From Gamarada debralockiae (taxonomy: Eukaryota; Ascomycota; Leotiomycetes; Helotiales; Hyphodiscaceae): 64,000 bases of DNA. Each line of letters begins with the position of its first letter. Within the stretch, counting starts at the first letter, position 1. Below, one piece after another: positions 36,004-48,041 of the stretch. The translations under genes were made by a program, and so were the position numbers. Under the pieces are notes generated by a model. That model was not told the origin of the DNA, did not search any database, and saw only the letters and a list, made by a program, of their open reading frames with translations. The DNA lies in contig NXFV01000020.1 in NCBI GenBank assembly GCA_002803225.1, positions 124,001 to 188,000 on the forward strand, read 5' to 3'.

Positions 36004-37856
36004 TCACCACTTAAAGCCATCGATTTTGTAGAGATGAGCGATATGGGCCGGAATGATTTGCCAGTCGGCAGTAGGAAGGGTAGAGCGATTGGAGGATTTG
36101 TAAACCCTAGCCCAAAGTAACCTGAACCATCTCTTAGTTTTGGCCTCCAAGTACTTGTCCCGGGTCCATTGCCAATCCTCCCGACCATTCCCAGCAATGA
36201 AGGTGATGGCTTCCAGATTGGGGAAACCCCAAGCAATGGTCTCACCGATCTCCTTGTCGTCGCCGCAAATGAGGTGTTTAAGAGGGACTGCAAGGCGGAG
36301 AATACGGTGTCTGTCTTTGCGGTTCATGGCTCGGATGATCTAAGACAAGGGGGTTAGCCATCGTTATCAGGAATGAACGAACGAGATGTACTTACGTCCT
36401 TGTATCCCTTGTAGTTTTGGGTGTGTAGGAAGAGACGGTCAGTATTGAAATTGAACCAGCTTAGTCCGTCGCGGTATCGGAAGTCTTCGGTACCAAAAGT
36501 CTTTTCGTAAAACCTCATAGCAAGCTCTCTGGTCTCGCCGTTGACGAGCAAAAATGTGGGCGAGCGAAGGAGTGGGACGAATCTCTTCTCAATGTGGTGA
36601 CCTAGCGTGTCCAACTCGTATCGGTATTCGACACGGCAGTTGCGCTTCTCCTCAGCGATTGCATATCTCCAAATTTGATCGCGGAGCTCGAACGGGAGCA
36701 GGGAAAAGTGGTGAAAAGTCGTCGGGGCTCCAGGTGCAAACTTGGCCTTAGCAACCATCTGAAACACTTTCCTAGGATTAAGACCGTTATCGAGAGCCGC
36801 TAGGTATGGAGCAAATAATTTCTTAGCAGTAGGGTCGCTGAAATTGGCAACAGCCCATTGGCGCCAATCGCTAGAGACATCCCAATGTTTCTTGTTAGTA
36901 GGAAATATGGAGACCTTGGAGGAAGAGGCCATCACCTCAGTGGTAGTTGTCGACTTCTGAGAGACAGGTGAAGTGGGTACGGTGGAAGGGGCAGAGATGG
37001 ACACCTCGGGTGAAGAGCTGATGGCGGCCTCAGTGATGATGATAGACTTCTGAGAGACAGGCGACGAGGGTGCGGTAGATGGGACAGTGATGGAGACTTT
37101 CTGCAACTTGGTGGACTCCTTGGTCTCTGCAGCGATCTTTGGAACTGGCTCTGGGTTGTTCATAAGAGCTGAACGATCAACTGGAGCCGGGTTGGTTGGG
37201 ACCGAGGCGACTGGATGGATGGCCTTTGGAGCTGGGTTTGGGTTGTTCATAAGAGTTGAACGATCAACTAGGGCAGAGTTGGCTCGGACTGAAGTGACTG
37301 GATTTTTGACATATGGAGCCGACTTTGGATGGTTCGCAACAGCTGAACGAACAAATGACACCGTGTTGGTGTGAGGCGAGGCGACGAGATGAGCAGGGTT
37401 CTGAACAGTAACGTTGGCTCCGTTCTGGTGCTGATTACGCTTTGCCAAGTTGGCGCGACGCGCTGCCAAGTCGTGAACATCAAGACAGCCACCAGGGCGT
37501 GTGTTGAATGGGCATCGCTCTCCATTGAAATAATACTTGCACTGTCTGCCGACGATGCGACCCTTGGTCGGAGCGGTAGTAGAGGAGGAAATAGCTGGAA
37601 CCTTGGAAGCAGGAGCGACCTGGATGGAAGCGCCGGCGTTGATCAGAAAGGTGTTAGAAGACTTTTGAGCAACAGCAACGGTTGGAGTCTCTGAGAGAAG
37701 TGCAGCTTGCTTATTCTTCTTCTTTAAGAACGCCTCGAGCATGCCCCAGTCATGAATGTAACAGCAGGTGCCTTCAGCCTCGCGATGACAGAAGTCATTG
37801 GTGATGAAGAGCCAGCAAACCGCATCGGGTGGGTGGTGAGTCTCCTTTGAAGACAT
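36004..37856 (-). CDS. CCCH zinc-finger protein with 2EXR domain
   Basis: Two exons, 37856-36396 and 36339-36004 (GTAAGT..CTTAG), giving 598 residues from MSSKETHHPPD. Two Cys/His clusters at the N-terminus look like CCCH fingers: CWLFITNDFCHREAEGTCC then IHDW, and VGRQCKYYFNGERCPF then GGCLDVHD. A Ser/Thr/Pro-rich middle holds two kinds of internal repeat (PAPVDRSALMNNP-like and PVSQKS-TTTTE-like). The C-terminus has the fungal 2EXR signature FHHFSLLPFELRDQIWRYAI and continues RSPTFLLVNGETRELAMRFY. 2EXR proteins are abundant and uncharacterised in Leotiomycetes. The CCCH fingers suggest RNA binding, but no role is known. Confidence 0.8.
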
Positions 37857-38955
37857 TTTGTTGATATTGGAAAGGATTGTTTTTTCGTTGGTCGACCGTG
37901 GAACACGTCTGCGTAAGGAAATTTGCGAAGGTGGATGACGCGGATCAAAACAAAGGTGATCGCGAGGTGAAGTGTTTTGTAAATTGGTCGCAAGACGACG
38001 AATGTTTGAAGTGATATACACGTTTCAGTGTATCTGAAAGACTTTTTTCTAGAAGGCCTGATGGTCAGAAAGTTTGATGTCGAGGGATGAAGAGCAAGGA
38101 AGGTTCGTGGGAAGGAGCAAAGTTTAAGTACTGTGGGTAGAATACCAAAGGGCTTGCTATTGTCGAAGAACTTTAGCTCCATAATACCTGTGCTTTCCTA
38201 TTGTGAGGCTCTGCGCTAAAACCTGGATCAGTCAAGTTGGTGTTAGCCCTTTTTAATTCAGGGGGGTTTTTTTTTCGCCGAATGCGTGAAACTTTGAAAA
38301 GGACGAGTTCTTGCCAGATGCAAGAGCGCAGAAGTATCTCAGCGAGCAAGAGCTCGAAATGAACGAAGGAGCAAGTGTTGAAATCTGGGGCAAGAAATTG
38401 GAACCCAGGAGAACCAACAAGACATGCAAGGTTCACAAATCTTTCGAGCGGCATGAACAACGCATGCTAACGGTATACTCGACGAATTCAAATTTAAAGG
38501 AAAGCAAAACGTCAAGTCAAGCAAGTTCAAAAGATCTATGGTACAGGCAGCACAAAACAAGTGAGGTTGGGGCTCAGAACTTTAGATATAACTCAAGCAG
38601 GGGCGAACAATTCCGCGATAGTTGTGGACATGAATCAGGGTTCGTACTCAACAGCTTGAGATATAACACCAGCAGAGTCGAATGATTCCACGATGATTGA
38701 GGACAAGAGTGCTGCATCTACAAAGAGGAATGCTCTCCTAATATAGATGCAGAGCTCCCAAGTTTGGGTGCAAACGCAAGCCATCACATTAAACACATCC
38801 ATAAAACACATGCGGAGTAAAGGAGTCACATTTAGCAAATTGGTTTACTCACGTCCCACAACAATCACTCATTTCAGCAGAGTATCAGGAACAAATTCTA
38901 TATTGATAATGTCCCCGGTCTATAGCTACAAAACCTATGGTACATGTCTCAATTT
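37857..38955. other. Intergenic
   Basis: Promoter of the CCCH/2EXR gene and 3' end of CCT5, which transcribes the same way. A T9 run lies near 38267. No gene recognised. Confidence 0.4.
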
Positions 38956-40813
38956 TTAGAATTCATTCTCATCGCTCCCCGATATGATGACATTATTGAC
39001 CTTCAACACCATGCGACACAGTTGAGTAGCTAGCATCAGCTGCTGTCTCTTGCCAATCAATGGATCGATGACAAATGCATCTCTCATATCGTTGCTTCCG
39101 GTTTGCATACAGTCCACTCCTAACCTCGTGTTCTTCTCGGTCACTTGTCGGCTCTTGATGCTAGCGAGCGTCTCAATGGGGGAGAGACCAGAGTTCTCGG
39201 CGAGGGCCATGGGAACGGCATCGAGGGCGTCGGCGAATGCGCGCATGGCGTATTGCTCGAGGCCGGGGGACTTGGCGGCCGCATCTTCGACGGCGAGGGA
39301 GCAGGCGATTTCGGCTGCGCCTCCTCCGTAAACCACGCGGTTATCTCGGACAAGGTTGCGGACAACGCAGAGAGCATCGTGCAAAGAGCGCTTGGCTTCA
39401 TCAATGATCTGATGTCATGTTAGCTGAATTCCTGTAAATGAGTGAGATGAGTTCCTACCATCTTGTTGCTGCCTCTAACAAAGACTGTGACAGCTCTGGT
39501 GTTCGCGCATTCCTCGATGACCAACATCTTCTCTCTCGTCGTTCCAAAGCTCATCTCCCGTACGATACCAGCCTTTCCAAGCTTCTCTGCAGACAAATCC
39601 TCGAATCTTGGTACTATTCTTCCGTTCGTAGCAATGGCAATCAACTCGATTTCTGGACCACCAACCCATCTAACAGCTGGGAGGTGGTTCTGCAGTAACA
39701 GGTGGTTTGCCTCATCATCGAAACCCCACTGACAGATGACCAAGTTTGCTCCCGTATCCTTGATTTGTTGGATCATTTCCTCGAACTTGTCCTTCTCATA
39801 GGTCTGTAATTTCTTGAACTCCTCAATGCTGGTAATGTCCAGGTGGTGCTTGGTTTTTGGCTTGGGAGGCTCGAACGCGCATGTGAGGATTGCAAGCTTA
39901 GCATCTCGAACTTCGGAGGGCATTTGAGGATGCGAGAAGTCCTTGTCCACAATGACACCTTGTACCAGAAGAGAATCCTCCAGAGAGCCGCCGACCTTGC
40001 CATCAACCTTGATCAAGTCAAAGTCCACATCCTTGCGCTCCATATCAGCAACAGAGAGGATAGCATCAACAGCAATGTTGGCGAACTGGTCGTGTGCTTT
40101 AGACACGATCTTACTGCCCAAACTCGTCCTCGCCACCTTGACCAAGTTCTCCTTTTGTGTCTTCGTGAACTCGACCCTGTCTGCAATCTTGTCCAGCTCC
40201 GCAACGGCGATGTCGCAAGCTTGATCATAACCGTCTGCTATTCTGATCGGGTGGATCCCCTTGTCGATGAGCTCAGCAGCCTGCTCTAATAAAGCTCCTG
40301 CCAAAACAACCACACCGGTTGTGCCATCTCCTATCTCATCATCCTGCGACTTCGACAACTCGACCAGAAGCTTCGCAACATGATTCGAGATTTCCATTTG
40401 CCCCAAAATCGTAGCGCCATCGTTTGTAACTGTAATGTCGCCATCTGGGGATATGAGAATCTTGTCGAGGCCTCGTGGACCAAGGGAGGTCTTGACGATA
40501 CTGGCAACGGTTCGAGCTGCGAGGATATGTGACTTGACTGCATCGTTGCCATGTTGTCTTTTCTTCTTGCCTTGACTGCCAAAAAAATCAGCGCCTGATC
40601 AACAGATTCGAATTTTCGTTCTTTACTCTCGAACCACAATAAACGGTCTGCCTTGCTCGTCCTTCACGACTGAAGCTGCAGAGCTGTATCAGTATCCGTC
40701 TGTACCCCATACCACTATCAAATGTAACATACCCTGCGACATATCGATATCTAGAGTACCTCAAGTTAGCTCAAGCTCATGGCGTGGTTCAGCAGAGACG
40801 TACTCATGGCCAT
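38956..40813 (-). CDS. CCT5: T-complex protein 1 subunit epsilon
   Basis: Subunit of the cytosolic TRiC/CCT chaperonin that folds actin, tubulin and other proteins. Five exons: 40813-40804, 40750-40733, 40675-40627, 40575-39459 and 39408-38956, giving 548 residues, the standard length. The start is split into tiny exons (10, 18 and 49 nt): [18 protein letters not shown] then [17 protein letters not shown]. Group II chaperonin signatures are clear: [51 protein letters not shown] (nucleotide binding), [10 protein letters not shown] and the C-terminal [26 protein letters not shown] identifies the epsilon type. Confidence 0.96.
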
Positions 40814-42422
40814 CTTGGAGGAAATGGAGCTCTTTCGGAATATCTAGATGATCGCTTTGTTTCTGCACAATGAATTTGGGCTCAACACAGAAAGTTGGAT
40901 GCTATGGCAGATCCTTTTCTCTTAAAAACGCGTTCGACTCTCCAGTCGCGTTCCTCGAAAAGGCTCTTTCGAGCTTTCGGTTCAAAAATATTCCTGCCTT
41001 ATCAGGCACAAGATCACTAGCGCTGAGTCACGTGTCAGCGGTTCAGATTAAGTGTCAAGAATCGCCTGCGCCTCCTCTTCTTTCTTCATCGTGTATCTGG
41101 GATGATCTCCTGCATAATGCTGCATCGTTGATAGATCAGAGAATAATCACTCATAGACATCCAGTCTCAACAGAACACATCGCCGAGGTCTACCCCGTCG
41201 TCAAGCTTACCTTTCAGGCTTAGACCATGGCCAGATCGATTCCAGTCTATGTATTTCAATGTGCATTTGGATCGTTCAGTCAGGCTTAGCCCAATGATTC
41301 CGCAAGGCGAGTCCAGGCCCCTGTTGTACAGCCATTTTCCAATCCACCTGCTTCCTCGGCTCTTGTCTTCCCAACAGCTACGAGCGTACTCTACACGAAG
41401 TCCTAACTCCCAAAGTACACACCGAGGAGACACGAAGCCATACCCAGCTTGGAAGACGGAGGCACTGCGGCAGTCGTTGCTTTGTTCACGATGTGCCGGA
41501 CCAAGGCGGGGAAAGAGGCTATTTACCATTTCAATCTGGAAACCGCAGGTCCGAAGCTTCAATAGTCCCTTTCGGGATATTTTTCACCGAATTTGATTCA
41601 CAAACAAGAAGACCACCCAAATTTAGCTGAAGCTCAAATTTTGTTCGAGTACAAGTCTCACATAAGACCACAAGATGCGAAAAGCTGATTGCTGGAACTT
41701 CGTCGACGATGCCCGTTGAAGCTTTTTTAAGTCTATTGTCTCTGTTCACACCGGCATTTGACCGATGTTACCATGAACTCGAGATACCGCTCCTAGGGAC
41801 CTCTCTGCTCAACAGTTTTCTCCCTTTTGTATCTCATTCTCGTCGTTTTCAATTCCTTGTCACTAATAATCGCGTAACGTGATACCATATACATTACCGA
41901 GTGGACTCCTTACTTGAAACGACATCGAAATAAGGTTCTAGATCCAACACAGATCGATAAAATGTCTACCCCGGAACCGAGTCGTGTTTCACGTTTTACA
42001 TATATGAAAGCAGGGTCCCGCATCAGCATCCAAAATGTTCATCAGATTAAAATTGCGATGGTTTCTAAGATTTCTCGCTATCCTTCGTCAATCCGAGCTC
42101 CGTCGCGTTATTTCTGGTTAGGTCGGACCCGGTACCGAGTGGGCTAAAGGATTCCATTCGTGGAAGAGTTGCCCTCTGCTAGAGGGGTATGGCCTAAGCA
42201 TTGACATTGGCTCCCTCGGCTGACAATCATCTCCACTCCACTGTATTCACCTTAATTGTATTCCCTTAAACAATAGGGATGACAAGAAGTACTGTGGAGG
42301 CTGTGGAGAGTTCCCGTGGACGCGTAGGTTTATTAAACCCCTTTTCATTCTCTCGTTTCTTGGCCCGTCACCCCATCGCCCTTTTCGGTTCTCATTCTCT
42401 TCAATACACTCTTTTATTCGAT
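40814..42422. other. 1.6-kb divergent intergenic region
   Basis: Between CCT5 and the rhamnogalacturonase. No coding signal recognised. The last 150 bp before 42423 are CT-rich, typical of a leader. Confidence 0.4.
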
Positions 42423-44054
42423 ATGAAGTTCACCAACCTTTCTTGCCTGGCAGCATTGCTGTTGTCATCTTTAGTGACAGCCCAATTATCAGGAACCGTT
42501 GGGCCGACCACGTCGAGAGCTGCTAAGAGAGCTACGAAAGTCTGCAACGTCCTCAACTATGGTGGTGAGGCCAGCAAGACATCCGACGTTGGACCTGCAA
42601 TCGCTTCAGCATTTGCTGCATGCAAATCCGGAGGAACAGGTAAGCTCGCTAAGGAGATTTGCGATGAAGAGGTGCTGATATGTCTCAGTGTATGTTCCTC
42701 CTGGAGACTACGGTATGTCGACATGGGTCACTCTGAGTGGAGGAACTGCGTGGGCTTTGCAACTCGATGGTATTATCTACCGTGTTGGGTAAGTCCTCCA
42801 ACGCCTCTTTAACGGCTGGTGATTAACATGGCATATCAGAACAGGCTCGGGTAATATGTTCATGATCGAGCACACGACCGATTTCGAGCTATACTCGAGC
42901 ACGTCGAAAGGAGCTATCCAAGGCTACGGATACACTTTCCACAAGTGTAAGTCTTGCAGCTTAGTCGGTAACCATAACTTCCGCTGACAATCTCACAGCC
43001 AGCACTTACGGACCCCGACTCCTTCGCTTGTATGAAGCGACGAACTTCTCCGTTCACGATATTGCACTCGTTGATTGTAAGTTTCCTGAGCTTTTCTCCC
43101 GCTTGAACGGCTGGTTGAAAGTCTAGCTCCTGCTTTTCACTTCACGATGGATACTTGCACCAGCGGTGAAGTTTACAACATGATTATTCGTGGTGGAAAT
43201 GAGGGAGGACTCGATGGTATTGATGTTTGGGGGACGAATATTCATGTCCACGATGTCGAAGTCTCCAACAAGGACGAGTGTGTCACCGTGAAGAGTCCCG
43301 CAAGCGACATGCTCATCGAGAACATCTTCTGCAACTGGTCCGGTGGATGCGCCATGGGATCCTTGGGAGCAGACACTGGTGAGTCCCCATCCTCTTCATT
43401 CCAATCCCTTAACACATCTGACATAACCTCAGCCATCTCCAACATCATATACCAAAATATCTACACTTGGGAATCCAACCAAATGTTCATGATCAAGTCC
43501 AACGGCGGCAGCGGTACCGTCAAGAACTGCCAATTCAACAATTTCATTGGACACACCAACGCCTACTCCCTCGACCTCAACGCGTACTGGTCATCGATGA
43601 CAGCAGTGGCCGGCGATGGAGTAACTTATGAGGATCTCACCTTCAAGAACTGGAAAGGAACGTGTGCCAACGGTGCCACCCGTGCCCCAATGAACGTCAT
43701 TTGCCCATCTAGCAACCCATGTACGGGCATTACGATCTCAGACTTTGCGATGTGGACGGAGGCTGGTAGTAGTGAGTTGTATAAGTGCGCGAATGCTTAT
43801 GGGTCGGGTGGATGCTTGAACACGGGAAGCTCGCATACGAGCTACACGTCTACCTCGACGATTAAGTCTGCTCCGTAAGTCCCTTGCTTTGACGTTTCGG
43901 GGGAATGGTGCTGACAAGACTTAGAAATGGATACTCTGCTGCTACAATGCCGGGACAACTCACGACTCTTGCGCTTACTGCTAGCATTCAAATTCCAGCC
44001 ATTCCGACGAGCTTTTTCCCAGGTGCCACTCCTGCCAGCGCACTTCTTGGATAG
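42423..44054 (+). CDS. Secreted rhamnogalacturonan hydrolase (GH28)
   Basis: Cleaves the rhamnose-galacturonic acid backbone of pectin outside the cell. Seven exons: 42423-42639, 42689-42788, 42840-42946, 42999-43076, 43127-43378, 43433-43874 and 43925-44054, giving 441 residues. Signal peptide [20 protein letters not shown]. Parallel beta-helix motifs of the rhamnogalacturonase branch of GH28 are visible: [50 protein letters not shown] and [15 protein letters not shown]. The GHG of classic polygalacturonases is absent, as expected for RGases. The C-terminal Ser/Thr-rich stretch suggests O-glycosylation. Confidence 0.93.
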
Positions 44055-44547
44055 GTGATCGGTTTCCAAAGGATCAGGGAGTTGGGTGTGAGTGGGAAGT
44101 CATGAGCTTGAAAATGCTTTTGAGGATTGGTTGCATGATTGATTCATGAAAACAAGGGGTTCAGTTTTTGATTCATATGTGCATATTTATCTAATAAATG
44201 TACTAGTACATATCTAACAACCACTCTGCTGCGCACTTGTCACAATTTCTACCCTACCAAACCATAGGCACAGCAGTATCGACCGATTGAAGGGCGGAAC
44301 GGATTCACAGACGAAGTCTGCCGTGTTTTCCCATGCTATTGGCCACCTTTCACTCCTCCTCAGGCATTTTGGCCGGACTATAAATCGACTTCGCGCCATC
44401 GTTGCTGAAGTCGGTTGTTTAATTCTGCCTGCAACTATGTCTTCGTGCCCAGACCCTTGGATGTCAAAGCTTGTCGATCAATTCCTAGAAGCAGAACGTT
44501 TCACAGCCTAGAATATTAGCATGTCTTTTCTCCTTGAGGAAGGTCAC
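44055..44547. other. Convergent intergenic spacer
   Basis: 3' regions of the GH28 and monooxygenase genes. Nothing else seen. Confidence 0.5.
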
Positions 44548-45995
44548 TCACTGAGCCCTAGGAAACTTCGGATTCGTAGTTTCCTGTCCCCACATCTTAT
44601 ACCCAACGAGCCGGCTCGGAAGCGGTAAATGCTTAAGGTATGGCGCCGTGGTGTACATTTCGACCTGGATATCTATTCATCCGTCAGCATCCCGTTCAAC
44701 CCACCTTGCCTCACATCAACAACTTACCAGAGAGCATTTCGCTCGACGGGAGCGGCATGTAAAGAAACTTAAGTGTATGTCTTAACGTAGCCATCGCCTC
44801 ATCTCTCGTCACAAGCCCCGAAACATGAACGAAAGTTTTCGCTCTCTTTTGCCTCAACTTTTGGTACTTCAGCAAAGCGTTCTCGATTTTATCCATTCCA
44901 ACTCCATCCCCTTTCAATCCTTGAAACATATCGAGCAAGCAATTCGTCAACACTGCCGCGCCCTCGATAGCTTGATTCCCGCCCTGCCCCAAATTCGGTG
45001 TCATCTTATGTATCGAATCACCCAGACATACAATTCGTTTATGTGTCCAGACCTCGTGATTCGCCTCCTCCAACGCTAAATAACTCAATGCCGTTGTCGT
45101 ATTCATCAAATCTTTCAGCGTAATCCCCGCGCTAAATTGGAAATTTCCATGCTCCAAAACCTGTTCCTCCATCTGCTGTTTCGTATAACGCGGTATCTCA
45201 TCACCCGAGTACTTGCGATCCATCTTCGTGATAAAGAACCACTGGGGGAGTGACCCATTCCCGACAAACAAGAGGGCAGAATGATCGATGTCGAACACGG
45301 TGTGGAGCTCTCCATCCAGAAGGCTAGGGATGGGTTTTGAGACTCCGAAGAAACATACGTATTCGGCGGTGATGCTCTTCTTATCGTTGACTATGAGATC
45401 TGGAGGTGCGAGTCGTTGCATCTCTCGCCGTACTCTGCTATGGATGCCGTCTGCGCCTATGACGATATCGCCTGTGTATGAGGTCCCATCCGCGCACCTC
45501 ACGTCCACAGAATCTGAGCGGTCCTCAATAGATACAACTCGTTTGTTCACTAGAATCTTCTCCTTGTGCTTTAACTGATTATATAGCACCTGTAGAAATT
45601 TCTGCCGTTCAAAGATACCAGGTGCGTATCCCAACCTATCCACTTATCAGCACTACCCAGTCCCTTACATCTCAAAGGACTCACCGTTGCTCCGTAAGCT
45701 TAGGCCACTCATTAACGCCAACAACCCTCCCATCACTCCTCCTTATCGTATTCTTCGACATCTTCGCCATAATCCCCTGATTCGCCAATCCCTCATACAA
45801 TCCCAACTGATCCAGAATCCTTGCTCCATTCGCCTGGATCACAAGCGTAGCCCCCATTTTTGGCGCCACTGTATCGCGTGCCTCGAGGAGGACATAATCG
45901 ATACCTGCGCTGTCAAATGTATGTGCCAATGTCAAGCCTGCCACTGAACCCCCGACAATAATCGCCTTAAACTTGGAGCCTTTGCTGTTTGCCAT
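44548..45995 (-). CDS. FAD-dependent monooxygenase (class A, PaxM-like)
   Basis: Single-component flavoprotein that hydroxylates or epoxidises small molecules with FAD and NAD(P)H. Three exons: 45995-45685, 45635-44728 and 44672-44548, giving 447 residues. It shows the FAD-binding GGSVAGLTLAHTF (about residues 15-27), VLLEARD, the DG motif GADGIHSRVRR and the GD motif CLGDSIHKMTPNLGQGGNQAIEGAA. The last exon restores YTTAPYLKHLPLPSRLVGYK. Similar enzymes act in fungal secondary metabolism (meroterpenoids, indole diterpenes), but no backbone synthase lies in this window. Substrate unknown. Confidence 0.88.
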
Positions 45996-46892
45996 GGGTA
46001 TGAATTACGCGGAGGCTTTGAAAGTTTGGAGAACAAAAGGAAGATGGATTAAGATTGGGAATTTGGAAGTACTTTACCTGGGTTGAAGATATAGCTCTAG
46101 CGGTAATGTCGGCCGCTCACCAGGCTGAGATCAGAGACTTACGTTCAGGGAGTGAGAACTAAAATCTTACCCCCTGTATCAAGCGTGATTGCGCCTCCGA
46201 AGGCCGACGCTAAAAAATGTCCGGATTTCAAAACCGTTGACCTTTGCGTATCATTCGTTCCCCTCCGTAATGCGACGTTCATATTGGCCCGGGATGCATC
46301 TATTACGCACGTACGTACTTAAGGTTGTGGGATACGACCAACGTCGCCTCAAAGGGGCTAGTTTTTGAATCTCATGAAAGATATTTGAGCTTGTGCGACC
46401 GAGGATGTGAAACCGTCACAAAGAATAAGCCTCGGTTTAAAGGAATTGTAAACAAATTTTACGAAGCTTCTTTCGATGTTTGAAGGTCCCCTTTACAATT
46501 TGCGAGTAAGGGCTCCGTCAAAGCTTGTATTAACTTTGTTCTGGAAACCCTTACATCCCGGCGTCAAAAAGCAAAAGCTCAATCACATGAAGAAACGTTC
46601 TGCTTTTGATCATCTCTATTTGATTGCATTATAGAGTACAGAGAGCAAGCCATGAGAGTAGATGGGTATCCGGCAGCTATTTCAAAGTAATCAGCCTCTA
46701 GACAATTCAAGAGATTTGTAAGACACATTGCAGTAAGAGAAAAGCAAATAGTGTCAAGCAGTCGGCAGTCTTCTGCAAGATACTCAATGGGTCGCGAAAC
46801 TGTACGACACCGATCGAGAAAGAAAGCTACGTCCATTTTGGAGGGTGCAATTCGAATCGGACCAAGCTTCCGACCAGCGTTGCAGACTGCGA
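45996..46892. other. Intergenic
   Basis: Promoter of the monooxygenase and 3' region of the HP1 gene. No supported gene. Confidence 0.4.
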
Positions 46893-48041
46893 TTAGGCGG
46901 GGGCGTCGTCGTTCTTTTTGAAGACCCTAAATGCAGTTAGTTAATTCGTTTGCGCATGGAAAGGATTGTGACCAACAAATGGCTTTCATAGAACTTCAGC
47001 ATCTGATTTCGAATTAGCATGGCGGTCCAAGTAGTGCGCTTGATTCAGTACCTTCTGTGGGCATCGTTTGTAAACTTGGGCAAGAGGGTGTTGCGTCTTC
47101 TGTCCTCCCTTCCAGGTCAAGTAAACAACCACTGTTCCTTGGCTTCCCTCACACGCGTCAATTCCAACAACTGCATCCTCCCAGCTTCCCGTTGGTGGCT
47201 TGAACTCAGTCCCTTTAACGCCTGCTGGTGGAGTAGCTGAAGCAGGGTGGCTGCCATTCTTCCTCCCCTTCTTTGCAGCCGTACCGTTGGCGCCTGATGT
47301 ACCCGAGCTGGCGCGGCCTCTTTTCTTGCCCTTTCCGCCCGCAGCAGCCTTCTTTTCAGCCCATTGCTGGAGTATGAGCTCCTTTCCACCGACTTTCGCA
47401 AGGTATGCTTCAATGATCTTAGGAGCGGTTTCCCTGCGATTCGCTATTAGCCAAGTAGAGCGTAAGATATGAGCATCATAACTGACAAGTTGGCCTCCGG
47501 CTCCCAAGTCCTATCTGACTTCTTGTCGTAGCCCTCCCACTTCACTTCATATAGGATTTCTCCAGTCTAAAGTGAACTGTCAGTCGACAGCTCGTAGATC
47601 GGACATATACGCCTATGGTCCCTTACTTGTTCATCGATGAGGTGGTTCATGATAGCTTCGACGACATATCTGCGCCATAATTCGTCAGCGGCGATCTTCC
47701 AACGTAGGCAATGGATCCATACTCGTCTTCTCCAGGTTCCTCATCACCATCATCTTCATCTTCATCTTCATCACCTTCGTCCTTATCCGATTCCACCATC
47801 AGCGACTCCTCCTGCGTCTCCTCAATTACCTTCTCCTTCCCCTTCGTCTCAACCATTGTGACCTTCTCTTCCTCGATCATGAGTTCGCCTTCGGAAGCTT
47901 CGTCGTCGGAGATTTCTGTGCGAGATGAGCGCATGCCAAACAATGAAACTACGCCAGCCACCATAGCGAATTTCAAGTGCGATAATGAAGTGATATTTGC
48001 ACTGCAGGAGCTGTGCGACCCTGGTACTTACGGGGAGGCAT
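46893..48041 (-). CDS. HP1: Heterochromatin protein 1 homologue (chromo and chromoshadow domains)
   Basis: Binds H3K9-methylated nucleosomes and packs heterochromatin. Seven exons: 48041-48032, 47915-47723, 47669-47627, 47566-47487, 47433-47052, 47002-46977 and 46926-46893, giving 255 residues. Start MPP, then an acidic leader (EISDDEASEGE). The chromodomain is reconstructed across three introns: DEYVVEAIMNHLIDEQTGEI, LYEVKWEGYDKKSDRTWEPE, NLETAPKIIEAYL. A basic hinge (KKGRKNG) follows, then the chromoshadow domain: GSWEDAVVGIDACEG, VVYLTWKGGQKTQHPL and CPQKMLKFYESHLVF. An alternative acceptor at 47949 would add 33 nt in frame (11 residues). Length and order match fungal HP1 (Hpo/HepA). Confidence 0.92.
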
